DNA of 35,391 nt from JACPHB01 sp964553885 (GTDB lineage Bacteria; Patescibacteriota; Minisyncoccia; UBA10092), in contig CAZKLP010000005.1 of assembly GCA_964553885.1 (NCBI GenBank), positions 1-35,391 on the forward strand. The letters are read 5' to 3'. The notes under the pieces are model-generated. The model made no database searches. It saw only the letters and a list, made by a program, of their open reading frames with translations, and was not told the DNA's origin. This document shows positions 24,960-31,254 of the stretch, in pieces (positions within the stretch are counted from its first letter, which is position 1; each line of letters opens with the position of its first letter). The translations under genes were made by a program, and so were the position numbers.

Positions 24960-25061
24960 AAACGAACAAAATATGATTTTTAAAATTCCTTAGCCCCACC
25001 CCGCCTTCGGCGGGGCGGCTCGCCCCCACCTAGAATTTTAAAAATCATATTTTGTTCGTTT
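24960..25061. repeat. Palindromic element B (29-bp perfect arms)
   Basis: Arms 24960-24988 and 25033-25061 are perfect inverted copies of 29 bases. The 44-base core between them contains CCCCGCCTTCGGCGGGG and matches the core of element A (13117-13161) at about 33 of 45 positions. It lies 17 bases after the TrmB-gene stop and may act as its terminator. Confidence 0.85.
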
Positions 25062-25089
25062 TTATTTAAAAAATATAAATACAGAAAAT

Positions 25090-25235
25090 AAAAAAAGAAG
25101 GCAAAGAGCCATTTTTAAGGAAGCTCTAGTGGCCTTCTCTACAATGCGCCACGAGGCGCAAGAAATATTTTGGTTTTCGCCCGAAGAACATCTCTCATTC
25201 CCCATTCCTTTTTTCATTGGAAGAAAAATTTGATT
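25090..25235 (-). ncRNA. Candidate small RNA, about 145 nt
   Basis: A minus-strand transcription unit stands alone between element B and the large RNA. Transcription would begin near 25235, seven bases past a perfect promoter, and end at the terminator at 25091-25138. Inside, GCGCC/GGCGC (25146-25150/25155-25159) makes a strong hairpin, and TTCC/GGAA near the 5' end makes another. An ATG-started frame of about 50 codons crosses the terminator, so it is unlikely to be a real gene. I do not recognise it as 6S, 4.5S/SRP, tmRNA or RNase P RNA. Its product, if any, would be regulatory or structural. Confidence 0.65.
25091..25138 (-). terminator. Rho-independent terminator of the small RNA
   Basis: Read on the minus strand, AGAAGGC (25138-25132) pairs with GCCTTCT (25102-25096), and AGAGC pairs with GCTCT inside. 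A run of six T follows at once. This orientation fits only minus-strand transcription. Confidence 0.8.
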
Positions 25236-25241
25236 GTTTTA

Positions 25242-25270
25242 ATTATACTCCAAAACAAAAAATCTGTCAA
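25242..25270 (-). promoter_or_regulatory. Perfect consensus promoter of the small RNA
   Basis: On the minus strand TTGACA (25270-25265), exactly 17 bases, then TATAAT (25247-25242). A 16-base stretch just upstream (AAAGTGGTAAGATTTG) also occurs at the promoter near 3726, which could be chance. Confidence 0.8.
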
Positions 25271-25280
25271 ATCTTACCAC

Positions 25281-25295
25281 TTTAGAACCGATCGG
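25281..25295. promoter_or_regulatory. Second copy of the AACCGATCGG motif
   Basis: TTTAGAACCGATCGG, identical to the minus strand at 24067-24081, lies 10 bases upstream of the small-RNA -35 box. A shared regulator, perhaps the TrmB-family protein, could act at both sites. Confidence 0.4.
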
Positions 25296-25381
25296 CTGAT
25301 AATATGTCAGATTTATTTATAATAATAGTTTCAGAGTTGATTTTTAAAATAGTTAATAAAAAATAACAAAATATGGTTATT

Positions 25382-25409
25382 AAAATATGGCTAAAATGAG
25401 CCATATTTT
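25382..25409. repeat. 11-bp hairpin before the large RNA promoter
   Basis: AAAATATGGCT (25382-25392) pairs with AGCCATATTTT (25399-25409), with T-rich sequence after it. It could insulate the large RNA from upstream transcription. The rest of 25296-25440 is A+T-rich with nothing I can name. Confidence 0.5.
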
Positions 25410-25440
25410 GGTTTTTATAACAAAAAATTGTTGAAAGGAC

Positions 25441-25469
25441 TTGACAAGATTTAAGTTATGGTATATAAT
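25441..25469 (+). promoter_or_regulatory. Perfect consensus promoter of the large RNA
   Basis: TTGACA (25441-25446), 17 bases, TATAAT (25464-25469). This is an exact sigma-70 consensus with ideal spacing, predicting strong transcription to the right starting near 25476. Confidence 0.85.
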
Positions 25470-26089
25470 GTAGCCATAGTAATGATTATGTTCTTTTAAT
25501 TCCTTCTGCCGAGGATCGTGCGAATAAGGGATAGGAACAAATGGATGTGGGGTAATAAATCGCATATCGCAATTGTACCTCCTCCGTTCCAATTATTTAA
25601 CTAGTTTATATCCTTTCAGCGTCCCTTGTTCTCACAATCCTCGGCAAGAAGATCGCCTCCTTCCCCCGCCTTGGCGGGGGAATCCCAGGATCGCCCCTGG
25701 CGACAGCGGACTATCAGTGACTGCCCGCCGGTGGTCATGTGGTAGTCACTACCTGGGAAACTCCCACGTGTGTGCGGCACGTGAAGGAGGAATCGGGTGC
25801 GCGGCGGCGCGCAGGGCTCTGGACATCCACAGAGCTCGAAACGGCCAAGAAGACCCCGCCAGGCGCGGGGTGAGGCCAAACCCGATGAAGGAGGATTTTT
25901 CCGCACTTTTGGCGAGGGGGCGCATCGATGCGGCTTCGGCCGTAAACGGCCGCTCCCTCGCCTCTCCACTAAAGCCCGTGTAAATTTTTTAACATTAAAA
26001 GCCCGCCTTCGGTCGCCTTTGCGACTTTCGGCGAGGCGAAGCCAGCCACGGGCTTTAGCGGGGAGAAAGCCCCGAGAAAGGAACGCAAG

Positions 26090-26167
26090 ATGACCCCATA
26101 TTGGGTTGTCAACGGTGTTGTCTACTGGCGTAGAGCCGAAGCCAACGCCGACAGGCGGCAGAAGTAA
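26090..26167 (+). CDS. Possible 25-residue peptide inside the large RNA
   Basis: An ATG at 26090 with AAAGGAA seven bases upstream opens a short frame ending at TAA 26165-26167, inside the loop of the 26154-26173 hairpin. The peptide begins MTPYWVVNGVVYWRR and ends RRQK. It is the only short frame here with protein-like composition and a ribosome-binding site. It could be a chance frame in a structured RNA or a peptide encoded by a dual-function RNA. Confidence 0.2.
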   Translation: MTPYWVVNGVVYWRRAEANADRRQK

Positions 26168-26430
26168 GCCGCCCTGACATTGGCCAGGAATAGCCAATGT
26201 TGCGACAAAGTCCAGTCGCGTAAAAGCATGGGCAAAACGGCACTTGTCCCCGTTCGCGCCGAAAAGCGAATGGAGAGCCCACGGGGAGCAGAACCCGAGG
26301 GTGAGAGAAATCTTCTCACCCTCCCACCAAAGTTTACTATTGGTTCTCGGAATCGATAGTTTAGTAAATAGTAAATTTTGGCGGGGTTAAAATCCCGAAG
26401 CTTAAAATTATACAAACGCTTTGGCCCCGA

Positions 26431-26469
26431 ATAAACCAAAATCCCCGCTTTGCGGGGATTTTGGTTTAT
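26431..26469. terminator. Terminator of the large RNA (17-bp stem)
   Basis: 26431-26447 pairs perfectly with 26453-26469 around a five-base loop. The core CCCCG/CGGGG is followed by ATTTTGGTTT. The stem is symmetrical enough to stop transcription in both directions. Confidence 0.85.
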
Positions 26470-26475
26470 CTGAAT

Positions 26476-26680
26476 ATAAAAACCAAATATAATTTTCCTC
26501 GTGCACTCGGCCGCCCAGCGGCGACTTCGTTGTCCGACCCGCCCGACTTCGCTACGACGAAGTCGTTGCGGGCGGGTGAAAGCGTTTTATTTTCCTCAAT
26601 TCCTGACTATAGTCAGGAATTGAGGAAAAACCATGCTAAAACACTTTCATAAACTTCGGAAAATTATATTTGGTTTTTAT
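26476..26680. repeat. Inverted-repeat element C, 205 bp, 23-bp perfect ends
   Basis: Ends 26476-26498 and 26658-26680 are perfect inverted copies. Inside are a G+C-rich hairpin (CCGCCCGACTTCG ... CGAAGTCG ... GGGCGGG, about 26538-26577) and a 40-bp perfect palindrome at 26590-26629, itself flanked by GAAAGCGTTTTA and its near-complement. There is no open frame of note and no transposase. It fills the space between the large RNA and the uvrD stop, and may also terminate uvrD. Confidence 0.8.
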
Positions 26681-26686
26681 TAAAAT

Positions 26687-28582
26687 TTAACCCAATTCAA
26701 TTTTTGGCAGGTTATAATCATCAGCCAGGGAGCGGAAATTTACTAAATGTAGGGGCAGTTCCACTATAAATCGCGAAGGCAAAACCTCGTTTCTTTCGCC
26801 CCATAATCCGCGTGATTTAGCGAATAAAAGCCATAAATATTTTTTAGCTCTTGTCATCCCAACGTAACAAAGCCGCCGCTCTTCTTCCAGTTCTGGAAGC
26901 GAATAAATTGCCCGGCTGTGCGGTATCAAATTTTCTTCGCAGCCGGCTATAAAAACAGCGTCAAATTCCAATCCTTTTGCGGAGTGAAGCGTCATTAAAT
27001 TTAATTTTTTGGAAGCATTGTTGTCCCGATTTTCCTGCATTAGCACTGTTTCGGCCAAAAAATCAGAAAGCGCTGACTCCGCTCTCCATTCTTGATTTTC
27101 AGTTAGCGAAGGATCATATTTAGACGCCAAGCCGATTAACTCCCGCACGTTTTTAATTCTCGCGTCCGACTCCGGTTCACCTTCAGCGTCCAGCCCCGAA
27201 AATTTTTGATTAAGATAATCGTAGTAATTAGTTTTTTTAATTATGATTTTAACTAATTCTGATGGCGGCAAAAATTCGGTTTGTTTTCTCAGTTCCGGTA
27301 AATCGGTTCTAAAATCGGCGAATCTTTTCTTGCCCATAATATCGGTAATTCTTTTCTCGCTTATTTCATCGCCGGGGTTTTGAATTAACCGCAAATATGC
27401 CAAAATGTCTTTTATTTCTTTCCGCTGATAAAATTTAACGGCGCCGATAACGCGATAAGGCAGATTGGCGTAAAGACAGGCCTCTTCCAAAACCCGCGAT
27501 TGGGCGTTGGTGCGGTACATAACAACTACTTGGTCTAAACTAACTCCTAAATTTTTGTTTAGCTCCGTAATTTTTAAAATTATAAAATCCGCTTCCTCTC
27601 TTTCGTTGCCCGCTTCAATAACTTCAATCTGACTGCCGGCGGGATTTTGAGTCCAAAGTTTTTTTTCTTTGCGTTCGGTGTTTTTGGAAATAATTTCATT
27701 GGCTGCCGAAAGAATATTGCTCGTTGAGCGGTAATTTTCTTCAAGTTTGATAACAAGCGCGTCGGCATAATCTTCTTCAAAATTTAAAATACTTCTGAAA
27801 TCGGCGTGCCGCCAGCCGTAAATCGCCTGATCGGGGTCGCCAATCGCGAAAAGATTTTTATGTTTTTGAGCCAGGAGGTTTATAAGGGCGTATTGGGCGT
27901 GATTGGTGTCCTGATACTCGTCAACCAGTATGTATCGGTATTGATTTTGATATTTTTCTAAAATTTCCGGATATTGACTAAGAATTTTTACCGGAAGCAC
28001 TATCAGATCATCAAAATCAACGGCATTGGCGGCTTTTAAACGCCGGCCGTACAGTTCGCTAAATTGCAAAATCCGGCTTCTATATAGCTCGTCGGCGTCG
28101 GCTAAAATATCTTCAAGCTCTTTGAGTTCGCTTTTGGTTTTTGAAATAATATTAAGAAGCGCCGGAGCTTTAAGTTTGTCCTGGGGAAAATTAAGTTCGG
28201 TCCTGATGTTTTTTACCAAACTAAAGGCGTCGTCTTCGTCGTAGATGACGAAATTATTTTTATAACCCAGCCGCTCTATTTCCTGCCGCAAAAATTTTAC
28301 GCCGAAACTATGGAAAGTCCCTATAAATAAATTGGTAGTTGGTAGTTGGTAGTTGGTAATTAGCAATTTTTGAACTCGGGTACGCATTTCTTCAGCGGCT
28401 TTGTTGGTGAAAGTGACGGCCAAAATATTTTCCGGTTTGATTCCTTGCAATAATAGGTTGGCAATTCTGTGAGTTAAGGTTTTAGTTTTGCCGCTACCGG
28501 CGCCGGCCAGAATTAAAACCGGCCCTTCAGTGGTCTTTACGGCCTCGGTTTGTTTGTCGTTTAAAAAATCAAAAATAGGCAT
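26687..28582 (-). CDS. uvrD: UvrD/PcrA-family DNA helicase
   Basis: This superfamily 1A 3'-5' helicase acts in nucleotide-excision repair, mismatch repair and clearing of replication forks. The 631-residue protein has Walker A AGAGSGKT, Ia VTFTNKAAEEMR, motif II VDEYQDTNHAQY, motif III GDPDQAIYGWRHAD, IV EENYRSTSNIL, V LMTLHSAKGLEFDAVFI and VI EEERRLCYVGMTRAKKYLWL. It is about 100 residues shorter than PcrA/UvrD and lacks the C-terminal RNA-polymerase-binding tail. A tandem heptamer (28332-28358) encodes the NYQLPTTN segment between motifs Ia and Ib. It diverges from the P-type ATPase gene across about 30 bases. Confidence 0.95.
   Translation of the reverse strand: MPIFDFLNDKQTEAVKTTEGPVLILAGAGSGKTKTLTHRIANLLLQGIKPENILAVTFTNKAAEEMRTRVQKLLITNYQLPTTNLFIGTFHSFGVKFLRQEIERLGYKNNFVIYDEDDAFSLVKNIRTELNFPQDKLKAPALLNIISKTKSELKELEDILADADELYRSRILQFSELYGRRLKAANAVDFDDLIVLPVKILSQYPEILEKYQNQYRYILVDEYQDTNHAQYALINLLAQKHKNLFAIGDPDQAIYGWRHADFRSILNFEEDYADALVIKLEENYRSTSNILSAANEIISKNTERKEKKLWTQNPAGSQIEVIEAGNEREEADFIILKITELNKNLGVSLDQVVVMYRTNAQSRVLEEACLYANLPYRVIGAVKFYQRKEIKDILAYLRLIQNPGDEISEKRITDIMGKKRFADFRTDLPELRKQTEFLPPSELVKIIIKKTNYYDYLNQKFSGLDAEGEPESDARIKNVRELIGLASKYDPSLTENQEWRAESALSDFLAETVLMQENRDNNASKKLNLMTLHSAKGLEFDAVFIAGCEENLIPHSRAIYSLPELEEERRLCYVGMTRAKKYLWLLFAKSRGLWGERNEVLPSRFIVELPLHLVNFRSLADDYNLPKIELG
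28332..28358. repeat. Heptamer tandem repeat inside uvrD
   Basis: TTGGTAG is repeated three times, followed by TTGGTAA. On the coding strand it encodes NYQLPTTN, a stretch absent from typical UvrD between motif Ia and IGTFHSFG. Confidence 0.85.
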
Positions 28583-28614
28583 TTATGTAAAAATATAGTA
28601 TTTTGAAAGTATAT

Positions 28615-31254
28615 ATGGCAATTAATAAAGAAACAATAAAAGAACCTTTTTGGTCTATGGATGCGAAGGAGATTTTGGGCGCGCTCAAAACTGATCTTTC
28701 GGGTTTAAACGACGGGGAAGCCGCAGAGCGTCTTAAAATATTTGGTCAAAATGTAATAAAAGAATATTCAAAATCTTCTAAAATAAAGATTGCCCTGCGT
28801 CAATTTCAAAGCCTGCTAATCATTAGTTTGGTCATTGCCGGCGCCGTTACCATTTTTCTCGGCGAATGGGTAGAAACAGGTGTTATTTTTGCCGCTGTCA
28901 TAGTGAACGCGATTTTCGGTTTTTGGCAGGAAAATAAATCTGAAACCGTTCTGGAGCTTTTAAAAACATATGTTCGCGTTCGCGCCCGCGTTCGTCGCAA
29001 TAATCAGGAGCATGGAATTGACGCTTCCGAACTGGCGCCGGGCGATATTATTCGCATCACGCAAGGCGACCGCGTTCCCGCCGACGCGCGGCTTTTATTT
29101 ATAAATAATTTGGAAATAGATGAATCAATTCTTACCGGCGAATCCCTGCCGGTAGAAAAAGACATTTTCCCATTGCCTCCCGCGACGGCGCTCGGCGAAA
29201 GAAAATCAATGATATTTAGCGGCACTTTGGCAATGGCTGGCTTTGCCGACGCCGTAGTTACCGCGACGGGAAGCGAAACAGAATTCGGAAAGATTGCCGG
29301 ATTAATTGCGGAAAAAGACCGAAAATCAACTCCTCTAGAGCGTTCTGTGAGATATTTTTCGACGTATGTTGGAATCGCGCTTTTAACTTTCACATTGTTG
29401 CTTTTCAGTCTTGGTCTTTATTTCGGCAAAGATATCTATGAGATGTTTATAATTTCCGTTGCCGTGGCGGTTTCGGCCGTACCCGAAGGATTGCCGATAG
29501 CGCTTACCGTGATTATGGCCATCGGAGTGCAGCGTCTTGCGACCCGCAATGGAATTGTCAGACGGCTATTAGCCGTTGAGACACTGGGGTCAACAAGCGT
29601 TATTCTTACCGATAAAACCGGAACGCTTACGCAGGCCAAAATGGAGCTTACCTCAATAGCGCCTTATCAAGATGGCAATATAGAGAATGAAGACAATCTT
29701 CTAAAATACGCGTTGATTAACACTGATGTGGTTATAGAAAATCCTCAAGATACTCCAGAAAAATGGCTGATGTCGGGCCGCGCGCTTGAGGTTTCTTTGG
29801 TTAATGGCGCCGCTTCAAACGGCGTGTTGCTTACAAAAATTTTGGAACAAACAAAAATTATTGACCGCCTGCCGTTTGACTCAAAGCATAAATTTTCCGC
29901 GACGGTTTTTAAAACCGACTCTCACTCGCCTCGCTTCGCTCGCGAAGCGGGAATTCATCTTGCTCTTTTCGGAGCTCCTGAAATCATTCTGCGCTTTACA
30001 AATCTTGCGCAAAAAGAACAGGAAAAAGTGGTTGCGGAAATTGAAAAAAGAGCCTTTGCCGGGGAACGTGTATTGGGAGTAGCGTCTCGGATTATCGGCG
30101 CGGATGAGGAAAATATTTTGCGCCAAAAGAATTTTAATAATCTTAACTTTGAAGGACTAATTACTTTCCGCGATCCATTGCGTCCCCATGTATCACAAGC
30201 TATCAGCGAAATTGCCGCGGCGGGCGTAAAAACTATTATTGTAACCGGAGACCATCGCGGGACGGCTGAAGCGGTCGCGCGAGAATTGGGCTTGGTTGAT
30301 GGCAAAGGAGCGGTGATTACCGGCGACGACATTATGTATCTGACTAAAGAAGAACTTGAAGCGCGCTCTCGGGAGGCGACCTTATACGCTCGCGTAACGC
30401 CGGAACAAAAAGTAATGATTGCCAAACTCTATCAGGAAAGAGGAGAGGTGGTCGCGGTAACCGGCGACGGCATAAACGACGCGCCGGCGCTTCATACTGC
30501 CGACATTGGCGTTGCCGTCGGTTCGGGCACCGATGTGGCTAAAAGCGCAGCCGATCTTGTAGTTTTAGATGATAATTTTGAAACAATTGTAGTTGCTATT
30601 AAAGAGGGAAGAAGAATTTTACGCAATATCCGCAAAGTTATTATTTATCTTCTTTCCAGCTCATTTGATGAATTATGCTTAATTGGAGGCGCTCTAATTT
30701 TAGGAATCGCTATGCCAATAAACGCTCTTCAAATTCTTTTTGTTAATCTTTTTTCCGATAGTTTTCCCGCTATCGCGTTTGCTTTTGAAGACAGCGTTGA
30801 TGACCCAGGAAATCGTCCTCATAAATTACATAAAAATTTATTTGACAGAGAAATGAAATTTTTCATTTTGATTATCGGAGTTTTAAGCAGCGCCTTCCTT
30901 TTTATTTTGTATCTTGTTTTGCTGAAAATAGGATTCGCCGAAGAATTAACGCGGACTTTTATTTTTGCTTCTTTCGCGAGCTACGCGCTTCTTTTGGCTT
31001 TTTCGCTTCGCAGTTTGGGAAAAAGTATTTTGAGTTATAATCCTCTTTCTAATAGGCCGCTAACAATCGGCGTTAGTATTGGCCTTCTCTCAATTATCGC
31101 GGCAATATATATTCCATGGCTCCAGCAAATTTTCAACACAAGTCCGCTTCCGCCCGTTTGGTTATTGGGAGTTGCCGGCGTAGGACTTCTCAATATTTCA
31201 GCGGTTGAATTCGGCAAATGGCTTTTTCGCAAAAAAATTATTAAGTTTATTTAA
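28615..31254 (+). CDS. P-type cation ATPase, Ca2+-transporter (P2A) type
   Basis: This is an ion pump that forms an aspartyl phosphate during ATP hydrolysis. Numbering from an in-frame TTG four codons upstream (28603), the actuator loop LTGES is near 178, PEGLP in membrane helix 4 near 294, the phosphorylation site DKTGTLT near 337 and the hinge VAVTGDGINDAPAL in the second cytosolic domain. NLFSDSFPAIAFAFE in helix 6 holds the Asn and Asp that bind calcium in SERCA-like pumps. Helix 5 contains SSSFDE. About 879 residues and ten helices are normal. I prefer the ATG at 28615. A palindromic insert encodes SPRFAREAG in the nucleotide-binding domain. The VKOR gene starts immediately after its stop, so they form an operon. 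Confidence 0.92.
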   Translation: MAINKETIKEPFWSMDAKEILGALKTDLSGLNDGEAAERLKIFGQNVIKEYSKSSKIKIALRQFQSLLIISLVIAGAVTIFLGEWVETGVIFAAVIVNAIFGFWQENKSETVLELLKTYVRVRARVRRNNQEHGIDASELAPGDIIRITQGDRVPADARLLFINNLEIDESILTGESLPVEKDIFPLPPATALGERKSMIFSGTLAMAGFADAVVTATGSETEFGKIAGLIAEKDRKSTPLERSVRYFSTYVGIALLTFTLLLFSLGLYFGKDIYEMFIISVAVAVSAVPEGLPIALTVIMAIGVQRLATRNGIVRRLLAVETLGSTSVILTDKTGTLTQAKMELTSIAPYQDGNIENEDNLLKYALINTDVVIENPQDTPEKWLMSGRALEVSLVNGAASNGVLLTKILEQTKIIDRLPFDSKHKFSATVFKTDSHSPRFAREAGIHLALFGAPEIILRFTNLAQKEQEKVVAEIEKRAFAGERVLGVASRIIGADEENILRQKNFNNLNFEGLITFRDPLRPHVSQAISEIAAAGVKTIIVTGDHRGTAEAVARELGLVDGKGAVITGDDIMYLTKEELEARSREATLYARVTPEQKVMIAKLYQERGEVVAVTGDGINDAPALHTADIGVAVGSGTDVAKSAADLVVLDDNFETIVVAIKEGRRILRNIRKVIIYLLSSSFDELCLIGGALILGIAMPINALQILFVNLFSDSFPAIAFAFEDSVDDPGNRPHKLHKNLFDREMKFFILIIGVLSSAFLFILYLVLLKIGFAEELTRTFIFASFASYALLLAFSLRSLGKSILSYNPLSNRPLTIGVSIGLLSIIAAIYIPWLQQIFNTSPLPPVWLLGVAGVGLLNISAVEFGKWLFRKKIIKFI
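29925..29952 (+). repeat. Palindromic insert in P-type ATPase gene
   Basis: CGCTTCGC (29932-29939) pairs with GCGAAGCG (29942-29949) in a G+C-rich stretch encoding SPRFAREAG. It sits in a surface loop of the nucleotide-binding domain, just before the conserved GAPE region. The frame is kept. Confidence 0.6.

Larger units (their letters stand above)
25476..26469 (+). ncRNA. Candidate giant structured non-coding RNA, about 990 nt
   Basis: Between a perfect promoter and a strong terminator lies G+C-rich DNA unlike its A+T-rich surroundings, filled with inverted repeats. Clear helices (5' strand/3' strand) are 25507-25520/25633-25646 (13 of 14 pairs), 25661-25670/25673-25682, 25716-25722/25744-25750, 25765-25770/25778-25783, 25792-25798/25880-25886 enclosing three smaller hairpins, 25911-25918/25955-25962, 25969-25980/26047-26058 (12 bp), 26154-26159/26168-26173, 26177-26184/26193-26200, 26202-26206/26215-26219, 26297-26306/26314-26323 (10 bp) and 26324-26341/26367-26384 (one A-C mismatch, G-U and A-T pairs otherwise). 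Tandem and long-range closing stems imply a multidomain fold. I recognise no RNase P, tmRNA, group I or II intron, or SRP signature. Known large ornate RNAs (OLE, GOLLD, ROOL) cannot be excluded by eye. Confidence 0.75.

Noticed and set aside
25090..25235. A ~50-codon protein in the small RNA.
   Set aside because: The frame crosses the terminator, and its hydrophobic tail is simply the T-tract translated. There is no ribosome-binding site.
3726..25277. AAAGTGGTAAGATTTG shared by two promoter regions (3726-3741 and minus strand 25277-25262).
   Set aside because: A 16-base match between two A+T-rich regions in 35 kb is not clearly beyond chance, and it sits differently relative to the two promoters.
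25573..26197. Long overlapping frames on both strands (up to 193 codons) in the giant RNA region.
   Set aside because: Their products are low-complexity, Arg/Pro/Gly-rich and mirror the G+C-rich hairpins. Neither strand shows recognisable domains, and the helices explain the sequence better.
25476..26469. RNase P RNA, tmRNA or an intron.
   Set aside because: I looked for GAGGAAAGUC and ACAGAA (RNase P), the tRNA-like ends and tag region (tmRNA), the group II domain V pattern and group I core pairs. None is visible, and the size is too large for the first two.
26476..26680. Complete insertion sequence.
   Set aside because: It has inverted ends but no transposase frame and no visible target-site duplication.
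29004..30425. Several minus-strand frames opposite the P-type ATPase.
   Set aside because: The plus-strand frame has all P-type ATPase motifs. The opposite frames have no domain or start signals.
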